Origin: Symbiodinium natans
Taxonomy: Eukaryota; Sar; Dinophyceae; Suessiales; Symbiodiniaceae
Reading direction: 5' to 3'
DNA length: 64,000 nt
Assembly: GCA_905221605.1 (NCBI GenBank)
Contig: CAJNDS010002083.1
Coordinates: 304,287-368,286 of the forward strand
Shown: positions 1 through 11,914 of the stretch, piece after piece
Position numbering within the stretch: position 1 is the first letter of the stretch
How the letters are laid out: every line of letters begins with the position of its first letter
The notes under the pieces: generated by a model
Databases searched by the model: none
What the model saw: only the letters and a program-made list of their open reading frames with translations
What the model was told of the DNA's origin: nothing
Made by a program: the position numbers and the translations under genes

Positions 1-92
1 ACATACATACATACATACATACATACATAATTACATACATACATACATACATACACATACATACATACAAACATATATATATATATATATAT
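1..92. repeat. CATA and TA microsatellite
   Basis: Tandem ACAT units, slightly broken, pass into a pure AT run. It is cut by the window edge, so its full length is unknown. No gene is seen between it and the first exon candidate near 1,021. Confidence 0.9.
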
Positions 93-1020
93 GTACATTT
101 CCGGGTTTGCGTTGCTTAACCAGCGGCACCGCACACTGGAAAGGCCATTATAGGTTGAGCTTGAAGGCAGAACGTTTTTTTAACATCACATCTTTCCAAG
201 TGCAGGCTCTACCTTCAAAACCAAAGCCAGGTCCAAGGACTAAGGGACCTTATCTTTCTTAGAGGGTTCTGAACATGAAGGCTCACCAAATAAGAGCACA
301 CACTAAGCGCCCTTGTAACTGCCCAGGGAGTTGAAAGGAAGGAGCCCCACCCCCAAGAAAATCCTGCAAAGAGTCCTGCCAACTATCCTTGGAGTGCCCA
401 CCCCCAGAGAATATCGCAAGAGGCCCACCCGCAGAAAATTCTGCGGAGTTTTCCGCAACAGAAGCCTGCGGCGAAGTGTCCCCAATCACCTGTCCGGAGA
501 TGGCAGGATGGTTTACATATTGGTCAGCTATAGGGTGAGGATGATCGAAGAATTTTTTTTTGGGTCTCTTTTTTGTTTTTTTCTGGTGACTGGGGTAGTG
601 AGGCTAGGGGTGGGGTAGTATTGGATCCCAAAAGCCTCTAGACTTTCGAGGCTGCCATCAATCTGCTGGACATGGCACGGCGGCAGTTCCAGGCATGGTG
701 GGTTTGTTGTTCCAGGGGTGCAGTGGTGTGTTCAGGGTTTAGGATGTCGGGTTTCAAGAATTGTGGGTGACTAGGGATTGGGGTCACGTGCTCGGGATTC
801 GGGAGTTGGGGGCTGCAGCTTTAGTGTTTTCAGGTGCTGGGCCAGCCTGTAACCCCCGCACCCCCCGAAGCCCATGCTCTGATTCTCAACAGACGGCGAC
901 ATCACACGAAAGGTCACGGTTGCCCCAGCTTCCTCAAGATGCTAGGAAAATGAATGCCGTGGACTGGGGATCCGACTGGCAGACCCTGCAGACCCTGCAG
1001 ACCCTCAGCAGCCCTTGCAG

Positions 1021-1084
1021 GCCACGTCGTGCGGCTCAGCGCTGACGGAGGCCTTCGGGTCCCGCATGCAGCAGCTTCAGGCCA
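1021..1084 (+). CDS. candidate internal exon, unknown gene
   Basis: After a CTTGCAG acceptor, 21 codons read ATSCGSALTEAFGSRMQQLQ plus A, then a GTTGCT donor. The codons are rich in G or C at the third position. Just upstream a 9-base unit CAGACCCTG is repeated about three times. I do not recognise the protein. Confidence 0.35.
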
Positions 1085-1631
1085 GTTGCTTTTTGTTCCT
1101 TACCTTGCCTCCATCCCCTCCTGTAACCCCCCTCCCCCCCTCCCCCCCCTCCTCCCAAACCCCAAACCCCGACAGGCCGCCTGGCTCGGCGGGTGGCGGC
1201 GCTCGCCCCAAAGCCCAGCGCCCAAGAAGAGGCAGCTTAGGGTGGCGCGAGGTGCTTAGCAGGGCATCAGGGTGTGCCTCATTTGCTGAGCTGCGGGGCT
1301 TTGGGGCTTTAACCAATAGCCTCGAAAGCCTCAAGACCCAACACTTTGGGGACGTGCTGTTGGGGGGTTTTCACGCGATCGAGAAGTTTAGGGGGTGTCT
1401 GGCTTGAGTCCATTAGCTTCTTGCTGGCTTGGTTTTCATCCCATCCGGTCCGGCGAGGCGGCACCAGCCTGGCACCAAGACCACCTGCGCCCTCGTGTTC
1501 CTGACTGGGGTTGTGGGGTGTTCACCCCAAAACCCTACGACCTCTGAATCCGAGTGGACGTAGTGTGTTAAATCTGGATCTGGCCAGGCCTTGAGTTACT
1601 ATATCTCAGATCCTTCAATCGCACATCTGAG

Positions 1632-1719
1632 AAGGACTTACATCATCGCCATTCGTTGCGAAGATGTGGGTGTGGCCAACGCTCTCGCCGGCTCCGTGAT
1701 GGGCTGCGGCTCGCCCTGA
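1632..1719 (+). CDS. candidate exon, unknown gene
   Basis: An open stretch after an AG acceptor reads RTYIIAIRCEDVGVANALAG followed by SVMGCGSP and an in-frame TGA. It has the look of a folded-domain exon. The TGA may be the true end, or a GC or GA donor may lie just before it. It cannot be joined with confidence to its neighbours. Confidence 0.35.
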
Positions 1720-2287
1720 GATTGACAACCCCCCTTGTATTTTCGGGCCTTACGGACTCTTTAGCTGTCAGTATATGATCTCGGAGACCTCTTAGCAGGA
1801 GCCCAAACACTTGGACCATCAAATGTGGCCCCCAGGTCCTCAGCCCGGTACCCCAAAAAACCTCGAAACCAAGCAGGCATTACCTGCTTTGTCTTGCCCG
1901 GCCTGCTCTTCTTTCTGACGGTGTCGGTGCAGCTCCAGAGCCGGGAAGGTCTGCCACGACCACTTCTGGCGAAAGGCAGGGTGAATGTGTGGGTGTGTGT
2001 GTGTGTGTGGGTGGGTGGGTGGGAGTCTTGAAAAGGGCGCTTGGTATTTCGGCTTCGGGCGCAGGGTTTAGGATTCAGGGAGGCTCCATTTTTGGGGGGC
2101 TTTGGTCTCACGCACCGCAGCTTTGGCGGGTCCATGCCCTGAACACCTCAGCCCTCACCAAAGCCGGTATGAAGCTCTGGAGCCAACCCACGGCAACGAT
2201 TCCAAGCCCAAGACAGCAAAGAGGATTCCCCAAGACAGCAAAGAAGATTCCTCAACCCCAGCCGCAAGCCTCTTGAAGGCCAGAAAG

Positions 2288-2394
2288 CCTTGAAGAACCA
2301 AAATTCAAAGCTTCGACCATCCCTAAGCGACGGCGAAACCGGAACCGGAGAGGAGCTGTGAAGCCCAGCCCGGCGATGCCGCCCGGAAGTGCAA
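2288..2394 (+). CDS. candidate exon, basic segment
   Basis: The frame after GAAAG reads LEEPKFKASTIPKRRRNRNR and continues with a proline-rich end. The KRRRNRNRR cluster could be a nuclear or nucleic-acid-binding segment, but composition alone suggests this. The end is approximate. Confidence 0.3.
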
Positions 2395-2489
2395 GGAGGG
2401 ATTTCGGGGGCCGAGGAGCCCAGGGATCTGGTTTGAAGCCCTAAACTCTTACCTTTGAGGAGCTTTCCTCGGCAATAGGCCCTAACCAG

Positions 2490-2667
2490 CCATCTCTGGA
2501 CCGTAGCCCCAGCCGTAGCCTTGTATGCCCTGGCACAAGCCTCAGTCTTCGGACGCTCACGGAGCGCCGAAAGAAGATCCAAGATTCACTGAGGTACTGG
2601 AAGTTGCGCCTCGCGCAGGCCGCCGGCGCCGTGACCGCCTTAAGCGGCGTGCTGTTCACCATCATTG
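2490..2667 (+). CDS. exon with a predicted membrane segment
   Basis: After an AACCAG acceptor, 59 codons stay open up to a GTACAG donor, entering in phase 0 and leaving in phase 1. The first part is serine- and arginine-rich (SLDRSPSRS). Then comes a charged helix (TERRKKIQDSLRYWKLR) and a hydrophobic segment (AGAVTALSGVLFTIIG) that could cross a membrane. This is one of the cleaner single exons of the first 10 kb. The family is not recognised. Confidence 0.5.
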
Positions 2668-4087
2668 GTACAGTCCCTGGGCCTGACTTCTCTTCTTGGG
2701 GTGGCTCGTGCGGGTGATTCCCTGGTTCATTTGGGGCTCTGTGTCGGGCTGCTCACCGTGGGGGTGTGCAGTTCGCATTTAGGGGGGTGAGAATCACTCG
2801 TGCAACTTGAAGAGGCGTTGGAAGTTGTAGGTAGTGTGCTTCACCACGCATCGGATTCTGCGTAGGGGCCTGCTTTAGGAACTACTCGTACGGCCAAGGG
2901 ACAGATTGCCCCCCAAAGCCCTCTCCCTCATCGCGAGTGCAACCACCGAACGACCCACAAACCTCTCCCAAATGCATAAACGCCCTTAGCAGCCCCCCTA
3001 ATGACCGAAAGCCACGCGCTGAAAGCAACCATGCGCCAAAGCCTCAAACGAACCCAAGTTGCTGCCGACACGCCGCCCCAGAGGCAGTAATCCTCATCAA
3101 CCACTGGGAGTGAAGCTGATCTCACTGAAGCCCAGGGCTTCCGATTTCAAGAGTTCGGGGTTGTGCGAGGGTGTCAGGATGATTTATGGGTGTAGATCTT
3201 CGTGGGGCTATGGGGCTCCGTGGCCACCATTAGGTGGCAACATGTTGGGCGACTAAGAGGTTTGGGTTCAGGGTTCCGGAGCCAGGCAGAAGCTCCGCTG
3301 CAACAATTTGTGTGACCGGTTTCACAGCAGTGACAGTTTTGTGGTCCAGGACGGAGTCCAAGACCAATGTTTATAGAATGCTACAGAACGATTTCCCACC
3401 AGCCTTTGGCACTGCTCCTTAAAGAGAGCAGATGCATCGGTCCCAGCCAAGCTGGTTTGCGGAGATCACTGGCAGGCACGAGCCTGTCTTTCAGAGGGAG
3501 CTGCACTTGGATTCCCGCCGACCCATTGAAATCGGAGCAGGCTCAGCATTCTGACTTGAAAAATTTGGTGGAATCCCAGTGCCTCGAACAGTCCAGTTTC
3601 CCAGTTTCCGGCCGAATCTGCAATCAAGTAAGCAGGTCAAAAGTTGAAGCCTGATAAACCTGCGCCTCAAGTCAGCTGATGTAGCCCGGAGAGGCGTGGG
3701 GATTGGGTGCCCCAAGCCATAGAGGTTCATCATTGTTCATCGACTACCTGATTGTTTTTTTGCTACTGCAGGATTGCCAGGGGGCGTACGGAATGCTGCC
3801 CAAAACTGACAGCACTCAAACACGAAACTCAAGCCTCTGCTCCAAAATCCTAGGTCCGGTGAGTCCCCTGGACATGTTGGCGTCCAGCCTCACTGCAGCC
3901 ATCTCCCCCTACGCCGTACCGCAGGCTCCTTGGAGCCGCTCCCTGGGTTTAGGGTTTAGGGTTCAGGGTTTAGGGTCCTAAACTATGAATGTGTCAGCGC
4001 AGCCTTGAGCTTGAACAAGACGTGGGTGTTCGAGGACCTTGTGGTCAAAAAGAGGGCCCTCGAAACCCCGAACCCACCCCCTCTGAG
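2668..4087. other. no convincing gene
   Basis: Mixed-composition sequence with a few short open stretches, none with paired splice signals I would defend. A possible exon lies at about 3,865-3,945, reading DMLASSLTAAISPYAVPQAP, directly followed by GGTTTAGGGTTTAGG. Confidence 0.5.
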
Positions 4088-4192
4088 CTGAAAGCCTCCC
4101 ATGGCCACAGGGCGGGTTCCTCCTTTTCGCAAGCAGCCATGCCCGTGGCATGCCTGGAGGGCTCATGCTGCCCGCTGCCGAGTTTAAAGGGG
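4088..4192 (+). CDS. candidate exon, cysteine-containing segment
   Basis: Thirty-five codons run from a CTCTGAG acceptor to a good GTGAGT donor, phase 0 at both ends. The translation includes AGSSFSQAAMPVACLEGSCC. The function is unknown. Confidence 0.4.
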
Positions 4193-4711
4193 GTGAGTGC
4201 TGGGGCGGCTTGGGGATTGGGTTCTTGGGTTCAGAGGTCGCTGAAGCTGCTGGCTACTGGGGCTTTGGGGAGGGGTTGGGCTGCCAACTCAGTTGCGAGG
4301 GGCTTCATGAATGGGCATAGTTGCATGCTCCTGAAGACAGGGGGCGTTTGATGTTTGACTTGATTAGGCATGTCATGAACCGTCTATCCATCCCAGCAGA
4401 GACACCCCCCAACCAAATACTCCCCTCGCCCTGCAACATCGAAACTCCTCAGAGCCCCAAATATGCTCTAACTATACCTTTCAGCCTCTGTGCTTGTTTG
4501 GGGGGGCTGTGGGAGCATGCTGGAGCTTCATTGGTCGGTCCTTCGCAAAGTGTCCGCTTGGGGCCCTGCGCCTCAGAACCGCAAGCCGTGCTGGTGCCCC
4601 AGGCTGCAGCAACAACTCGGGCTTCTGCGTCCCGAGCGCTGGAAAATCCAACAGCCTTGACCCCTTCACCCTCTCCCCTCCCCAAATCCTACACCCCCAA
4701 CCTCCAAGCAG

Positions 4712-5161
4712 CAGAGCATGCGCTGCGAGACGTGCGTCCCGAGGCGGCGCATCACCTTCTACAACACCATGCTGGGAAGCCAGCAGGTGGAGGTGAGAGT
4801 TGAGGGCTCTCCATAGGGCAGTGAGGTTTTTAGAGGGGATGTTGGGACTTGTGGTGTGCTGAGCTTGCATCAGATGCAATGGTCGAAACTGTTTAGGAGT
4901 CTAGCTGCTGCAGAATGCGCATCCGGGCAAGATGGCCTCAAAACTTGCTCACGCTCTGCGACACAGCACGTGCTCTTATTCGTGGTGCTGGGGGGGGGAG
5001 GGGGCAGAGCATTGTGCAGCTTTGTTGGTCGGTTGTGATGCGGCTGTGCTGGATGTTTTGTGGGTGAGCCTTGCATCTGGGGCCGCTGAACGCAGGAGCA
5101 GTACTTGAACTCCCGCTATCAGCGCGAGAAGAAGCCTCCGCCGCAGCAGCTGGCACTCAGT
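4712..5161 (+). CDS. two joined exons, unknown protein
   Basis: Exon 4712-4792 (27 codons, starting QSMRCETCVPRRRITF) ends at GTGAGA. Exon 5096-5161 (22 codons, starting EQYLNSRYQREKKPPP) follows an AACGCAG acceptor. Both are in phase 0, so the 303-base intron joins them without a frame change. The joined piece has a CETC pair and a basic, proline-rich end. The second exon can end at a GC donor (AGT then GCGAGG). I do not recognise the family. Confidence 0.5.
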
Positions 5162-6485
5162 GCGAGGCTGAGTCCCACTATTTGGCCACGCGCTGCCATG
5201 GATCATTGAAGGCGCAAGTCGGATTTTTTAGCGTTTTTTTTGTGGCCATGTGGGGCTTACCATGCCAGCTTGGCATGGGCTTCCCTGTCTGACCTCATGG
5301 CTATGATCTTGCCCAGTGTAATCTGAGAGGTTGAAAGCAAGGTCTTTGAATTTGTGATTGTTCCGGCCTTGAGAGCCACTGTTAGTGCGCAGATGTAATT
5401 GTGGACCCTGACTTCTGCGTGCTCTCAGCCATCAGCCGTGCCGCTTCACGGTGTAAGGTTCGGCAATGAAGAAGCGGGGCGCCCGGCGAAGAGTTCCTGC
5501 TGCAGAGTGTGGTAGGGGTTGTTGGGCCCCCAAACCCTGAACACCGTGAAATCCTACAGCATCCTCTCTGAGGGCGGCGCCGGTCCTTTGGCTGCACGGC
5601 TCATTCCTGTGCGAGTTTGCGGACTGCTTCATATCGAGCGACCGCCTGAGAAGCGCAGAGCAGCCCCATAAAGCCCCAAAGCCCCTACCCCGAACCCGCA
5701 TAGTAAATCCGCAGCGAAAGGTGCCGGGGGCGATTTGGTGCACCTCCTGCGGTCCTTCACCCTGGGGCTCGAGGGGGCCTCCAAGAGCCTTGGTGCGGGG
5801 CCACAGTGCGTGCATGGTGCCCTTGCAGCAGCCCTCCCTTAACCCTAAGAATCCTCTACCCCCCCACCCAAAGAATCAAAGTCCCTAGTCCCCACTCAAT
5901 CAGAGCTCAATCCCGATACCTTAAAGGGGGTTTCGGGTTTAGGGTGATAGGGTTTGTGGCTTGGGGCAAAGCAGGTGAGAGCCCGGCTGGTGGGCCTCCC
6001 CTGTGGCCCGGGCGCCAAGTTGCTCCCGTCCTGGTTTGGCGGTCCTGCGGAGCTCAAATCAGCCCACTAGGGTTTAAGGTTTTTTAAGGTGTAGAGTTTA
6101 CAAGGTTTAGGTTCGGGTTTCGGGTTTAGAATTTAAGACTCAATACTACTACCATATCCTAAACCCCTCACTCCAAATCAAGTAGATCGACATTGTAGGT
6201 GTGTTTTTTTGGTGCATTCAATGAGACAGAACTGGCCAAGGGCCTCCATACTCACAAGGAGCGCAACCTTTTCAAGGCCTTTGATGGCCCTCCGGCTCAG
6301 GAGTCTGAGCCCGCCCGCCCCCCCATCCCCCAGAGCCCCTCAAACCATAAGCCCCAAACAGACCAAAAAGCCCAAAACACAAGCATGTCATGGTAGGATT
6401 GCGGGCTTGGGAGAGTCTAAGAAATTGAGGGCTTGTGGGCAGGGGGTGTAAGGCAGAGTCCAGGGAGTTGCTTCCAGGTCGCCAG

Positions 6486-6550
6486 AGCAGCAAACGAGCC
6501 TCTACAACATCACGGAGCTGTTTCAGAGGCTTCCCGACTGGAAGCCTCCA
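6486..6550 (+). CDS. exon followed directly by telomere-like repeat
   Basis: The frame reads QQTSLYNITELFQRLPDWKP. The exon stops exactly where GTTTAGGG begins, so the repeat supplies the splice donor. The downstream tract is TTTAGGG and TTGAGGG units. Confidence 0.5.
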
Positions 6551-7220
6551 GTTTAGGGTTGAGGGTTTAGGGTTTAGGGTTTAGGGTTGCTGATCTTGAC
6601 CTGTAGATGCCTCGTGGCTGATGCCTCGCGGTTCACGGATACCGGCTGCGGTCGCTTGTCAGTGTGGTGCAAAAAAAGCAATTTGACTAGTAGTACGTGC
6701 AGCAACTGGTGCCTGCCTGGATAATTTCTCGTTCTTGGACTCAAGCCGTGGAGCTCCTTGAGCGACTTCTTCCCAGCGCATGGGGGTTGACGGCAAGCCC
6801 ACAAAACCTGGAGAGGTCAGAGCCTTTGTTCAAAAAGTGGCAGCCGCTGTGGACTGCGGAGGACGGGCAGGGACATGGGCAGTATCTCCAGAGCGATTTA
6901 CGAGTGTATTATTCCCCAACACCCGAAACCCACCCTAAAAGGCCTTGAGCTGAACACAGGATCACGCCGTGCCCTCTCTGGCCGCGTCCTACGTGCGGAG
7001 ACTGCAGACCAATCGGCAGAACCTTCGTGGGCCTCTCAGGGGTCCCTGTCAATCTGCATGTGGCGCGTGTGGCGGCGAGTGTGGCCCTCCAGAAGATGGG
7101 AGACCCTGAACATCCCTAAGCCCCAAACGCTCTGAGCCAAGAACGGTCCCTAAGCCCAAGGTTTCATTCTTCTTAAGCCAAACCCTTCTACACCCAAAGA
7201 AAGAGTAAAGAAAGCTGAAG

Positions 7221-7311
7221 CTTCGGACGTGGCGCCAAGGCAACCAAGGGGGAAGTCGGGGACCTCAGGGTGACGAGCAACGAGGATAGCGATCTTAAGC
7301 TGCTGTACATG
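7221..7311 (+). CDS. exon, unknown protein
   Basis: From a CTGAAG acceptor the frame reads FGRGAKATKGEVGDLRVTSN then EDSDLKLLYM, ending at a GTGGGT donor. The mixed charged and hydrophobic composition is typical of coding sequence. It enters with one base of a split codon. Confidence 0.5.
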
Positions 7312-8082
7312 GTGGGTGCCAGAAAATGTGTTCTTGCAGCAACCTACTCATTGCTCGAGGAAGCCATTTACGCATTTAGGTTCTTGTATTGCAGGTCCCT
7401 TTGGGGCAGGACGGGTGCGAGCAATTCCTCGAGCTAGCATAGTAGGTTCCTGCGCGACAGGTTCGGCGCTTAGGTGTTGGACCTTTAGGGCAACATTGCA
7501 CCCCACATCCCAGCCCACGTCTCCCCAATCCCCCCCTCCCCCTCGCCTCCAGTTCCCGTGTTTGCGAGCTCGGCCCGAATTTAGGCTTGCTCATCCCGCT
7601 TGGCATCAAGACCATCAACGCGGGCTCCCAGCATGGTGCTCGGGATCCAGGGTTCGGGGTGTTGGGCTCGGGACTTCCGCTGCAAGGAGTGGGTGCACTG
7701 GGGTTGGTATGGCATTCAAGCCAGCAGAAGCATACGGGAAAGTAGAAGATTGAATTGAAGGCTCGAAAAGTTCAACGTTTTCTCAGTTTCTTTCGCACTT
7801 TCTCAGTGGATAGAAGACAGCTTCTTGACGAGCAAGGTCTTCTGGGATTCTGGGATGAAGAGACTCTGAGTGGGTTTCGGGAGATTTGGGCTGCTGGCCT
7901 GGGTGGGGTTCGTGTTGGACCTGGAGCATGATTCGTAAGGGGACCTGCCCCCGAGCAAGGATGATCTTGCTCATCTTGGAGAAGAAAGATGCCCAGGCCC
8001 TGAGCCCAGTTCGTTTGCCACGAAAGCTATAGGGGAATAAGATGAAGGGCCTAGAGTTCCCCCCCCCCCATATCCCTTAAAG

Positions 8083-8183
8083 CCAACAAGTTCCTGCGAG
8101 ACCTACCGCCTGACCATTATCAACTCGGGCGCGCCGGGGCTTGAGTGGCACGCCTGCTCCTCCGCCCGGCGGCCTGGGAGAAG
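8083..8183 (+). CDS. exon, unknown protein
   Basis: A CCCTTAAAG acceptor is followed by 33 codons including CETYRLTIINSGAPGLEWHA and a GTTTTT donor, leaving in phase 2. The acceptor is formed by a C-rich repeat-like end. Downstream (8,200-8,330) is a G-rich tract of TTTTAGGG-like units. Confidence 0.5.
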
Positions 8184-8506
8184 GTTTTTTTTGTTGCTTA
8201 GGGTTTTAGTTTGGGGTTTTAGCTTTGGGTTTTAGTTTAGGGTTTTAGTTTAGGGTTTTAGTTCAGGGTTTAGGGCCTTTAGGGCCTTTAGGGTTTAAGG
8301 TTTGCGGTTTGCGGCTTTTGGGGTTTCGGGTTTGGCCCTGTTTGGGAAGGGGCCGTAAGCGACTCAAGAGGAACACTGCCCATCGTCGAGACACCAAAGA
8401 AAAGCCGTGGAGAAAGGGCCCAATGGGTGATCGAGATTTCGGGGACCTGGAAACTGCCACCCAGCAGCACCTTGCGTGCATTGGCTGTGATGTCTGTGCG
8501 CTGCAG

Positions 8507-8557
8507 GCAGAGCCGCCCAAGTTCAAGAGCCAGGCCGGCCTCATCACCGTGCTGGAT
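8507..8557 (+). CDS. short exon, unknown protein
   Basis: From a GCTGCAG acceptor, 17 codons read AEPPKFKSQAGLITVLD to a GTCCTT donor. The reading frame stays open on both sides (8,309-8,632), so the exon limits are uncertain. Confidence 0.4.
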
Positions 8558-9112
8558 GTCCTTGGAACCTTGACCCCAGCCCTATTCCCTAGAGACCCTG
8601 AGGTGTCGTCATCTCGCAACAAGAAGCACTGAAGCTGAAGACTGCATGAAGTCATGCAAACCTGAGAGGAATGTCGGGTTGCCTGAAGGGAGCACGATTG
8701 CAGGTGTCCAGCCAAGAAAGCGACTCCCCAGTTAAGTTCCCGAGTCACAGCGGTTGCCGTGGTGCAGGCGGCACTGGCTTTCGAGGATATTCCCAGCTCA
8801 AAGGCAGAGGATGATGCGTTCTGGGCCGCAAGCTTAGGGGGGTTCAATCGAGTGCGGTGAGCTGAAACCTTGTATCCTGAACACTGAGCGTCGGCCCCCC
8901 GCGCCCCTCTGTAGTTGAGGCCATGCTCGTGGTCACGTGTGCTATCCCTCCGAGCCCGATGATGGCCAAGGATCGAAGGGAGAGTCCGGCTGTTTGGGCG
9001 TGTTTCAGAGTTCGGGGGTGACGTCATGCACAAACACATCTATGACCCGGTGTCGGCCTGTTGAGAGTCTTGTGGGCCTGGCAAGCTCCCCTAATTTCCG
9101 ATAATTAACCAG

Positions 9113-9269
9113 GAGAACATCGACACGAAGAAATTCCTGCGGTGCCCCAAAATGCCAGGAACCCGAATCCGAGATGCTACAAGGCCCAGAAAATCTGAAT
9201 CAACCCCAGGAGCCCCTGCCGCTTTACGACAAGTTCATTCCCTGGCTCATCGGTGGCCCCCTGGAGCAG
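9113..9269 (+). CDS. one or two exons, unknown protein
   Basis: After TTAACCAG the frame reads ENIDTKKFLRCPKMPG. A second good frame begins after CCCCAG at 9,210 and reads EPLPLYDKFIPWLIGGPLEQ. They may be two exons split by a very short intron or alternatives in different frames. Both look like folded protein. Confidence 0.4.
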
Positions 9270-10538
9270 GGGCCCTTGTGGCAAGCTCCAAGAGGAGAGC
9301 ATCGAGGTTCAAAGGAGGGGTTGAGCTGTAGGTTCTTTTTTTGGGAGATCTCCATCATCTTATATTCTTTGCGTTCTAATGTACCCAACAGGCCCTCAAT
9401 TTTTTGACGTTAAAGCTGCTGCACAGAGCATACTGAGCACTGCACCATACTACGCCCCACCAGATCCCACAAACAACAAGTGCAAAGCACGTGGCGCATG
9501 TTGGCAACCTCCCCTCCCACTTTCCCGAAGAAGACAATCGATAACGACCCATGGCAAGCTACCCAGGAAAAGCCACAGTTAAGGGTCAAGGGTTCAGTTT
9601 TGGCACGTCTCTGCTTTCTTGGCCACATTTCAAATTGCTCAGGTGGTAGGAAGTCGCGGAATGCTTGAATCTGCCCTCGCAGCCTCAACCGCGAACCTCC
9701 CCTGAAGCTTGTGCCACACTTAAGAAAGCATCGTACCCAGGAGGACTGGGGGTTGAGGGCCTCCGGGATGGAAGAGCCTCTTGCCGAGGCACTACCTGGT
9801 CATGAATGTCTATGCCATTGATGGGCAGGCCACAGCTTAGTAACTTCAACGAGTTCAGGGCTGCCGTGGCTCCGTGAACCCTGAAGCCCTCCCTCCCTCC
9901 CCCCCCCCCTCCCACCTAGTACCACAAGAGCCAACGCACTCTGCAGAGTCAAAGCCCGAGGCTATAGAAGACATCAGTAGTGAAGGTACCTAGAAGTGTG
10001 GAAAGAAGGGAAGTCGGTGAGCTGCCCTGGTTTTGCAAAGACGATGCGGTGTAAAGACTGGAGCATGTGCAGCATTGTGCACGTTTCCGAAACTGTAAAC
10101 GGACAGCCGAATGAACTACTACCCAACTGAAAACTCCTGAGCCCAAGCCTTGGACTTCCCAGGCACAGCCCGAAGAGAGCCCCAGAGAGTCCCAGAGAGC
10201 CCCCGCGTCACTGTCCGTTTCTTCGAGCCTTCGGCTCGAAACCAAACCTTGGATCGGACTTCGCCATCATGGCCGCTACCGTGCAGGAGCCGATGTCAAA
10301 TTAAAAGTTTCGGGTTCAGGGTTCAGATTCCGGGTTGGGGGAGGTTGAAGCTTGTTCAGGTTTCAGGAGCTGTGAGCTGTCTTGGGGTCTGAGGCTGTAG
10401 GTGGAACAGGGCCGGAGACCCAAACGCCCTCAAAAATCCCTAAACCACAGAAGAAGCTTATAATTGCTGTGCCAAGCCGAACAGCTTGGAATGCAACCGA
10501 AAGACCCCGCACAACCCTATAAAACGGTGACCTGCAAG

Positions 10539-10597
10539 GATGCACTGGCGCTTCAGGGGAAGTGGGAGTGGATCCTAGCAGATAACAGCCATGAGTG
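10539..10597 (+). CDS. exon, tryptophan-rich
   Basis: From a CTGCAAG acceptor the frame reads DALALQGKWEWILADNSHE and leaves in phase 2 at GTATCC. The next candidate, 10,701-10,784 after CCAGTAG, is open in two frames and I could not choose between them. Confidence 0.45.
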
Positions 10598-11230
10598 GTA
10601 TCCCGAATTCCCCTGAACCTACACCCTACGCCCTAAGAAACCTTAAACCAACAACCCTACTCCCTAAACCAAACACCCTAAACCCTAAGCCCTCCAGTAG
10701 GCAAGCACGAGCAAGAGGAGCTGGACGGCGCTGTGCGACATCGCTCGAGGCCATGCTTCATCGACCTTTCTGGCCGTCAGCCCAGTTTGTGCTCAAAGGG
10801 CCTCATTGGGCCTTGAAGGGCCTTGAAAGGGATTAGAGGGTTTAGGGGCTTCTCTCAGGGTCTTGCAGTGGTGAGGGATGCTGTTAAGGTGATTCAGGCC
10901 TTGGTGTGTGTGCGTGTGTGCAGGGCTTGGCTCCAAGTTCGAAGCATGGTGATGACAAGGCTGAAGCTCGCTCTTTTGACCCTGTAAGCCTTAAAGCGCA
11001 AGCCGAAAGCCCACAAATCGCAGACTCTACATGGATTCCTGTACCCCGCACCCAAGCTGCAGAAGCCACACCTTCAAAACTTCATGCCCCACTCCCCCCC
11101 GTTCCGAGGCCTCCCACCCCGCACCTTCGATCCGACACAAGCGAGCGAGCCGATCGCTCAGCTCCAGGGCGTTTGGGGGTTTAGGGGCTTTCCGGTTTCA
11201 GGCGTTCAGGAGTTTCAGGTTTTCCTGCAG

Positions 11231-11379
11231 TGTTGGCCAGATGAGAGAGGTGCTGGACGGACCAGACCTAGAAAGAGGATTATTGTGTTCGAGTGCCCCG
11301 GCCCCGCTGTGCTGACAGGGCCCAGGCTACGTTCAAAACCCCTGCAGCTTCCAGAAATCGCATGGTCTGGAATCATGCA
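11231..11379 (+). CDS. exon ending in telomere-like donor
   Basis: After TTCCTGCAG, 49 codons stay open and include RKRIIVFECPGPAVLTGP. The exon ends where GTTTAGGG begins. It leaves in phase 2. Family not recognised. Confidence 0.5.
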
Positions 11380-11832
11380 GTTTAGGGTTTAAGGTTTATG
11401 ATTGGGGGAGGGAGTTGTCTTGTGCGTGGTTTGCCATCGCATGCTTCCGGTGATATCAATTCTGCTCGGTGCGGGCGAGGGTGTCGCAGTCGCTGTTGAA
11501 GGCTTTTTGGTAGAGGGTGCATCGCCACTAAAACATAAGGATGCTGCGCAGCAACACTAACTCAAGACTCAAAACTTCGTCAACACCTTTCAGTGGATGT
11601 GCCTTCACTGAGAACTAATGGGTGCAGCTGCAAACGGAATGAGACAAGCGATGCACCAGGCACCCATGCCCTAAAAATTCGGCCGGGGAGGAGCAGGGTT
11701 AGGAACGGAACCGGCAGAAGCAGTACCACCTCCAGGAGCAGTAGGCGTCGTCACCACAGCCGCAAGCCTTTCTTACCATTCGGCTCCTAGAGCACCGCTC
11801 TGCTCAGATTTTCGCCGCTCGGCTCCCCGGAG

Positions 11833-11914
11833 CCTGTCATCAAGCTGACTTACACCGCGAAGCGAGCCGAGGCGGGCTGCTTCTTGGCGGATCGGGGGTC
11901 ATTCCCTGAGAGTA
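11833..11914 (+). CDS. exon, unknown protein
   Basis: After a CCCGGAG acceptor the frame reads PVIKLTYTAKRAEAGCFLAD then RGSFPES, ending at a GTAACA donor. The acceptor is weak but the codon character is good. Confidence 0.4.

Noticed and set aside
8263-9039. 258-codon open frame on the - strand
   Set aside because: It ends in translated CCCTAAA-type repeat (NPKSRKPQTLNPKG), has no family signal, and the + strand in the same place shows exon-like stretches with splice sites.
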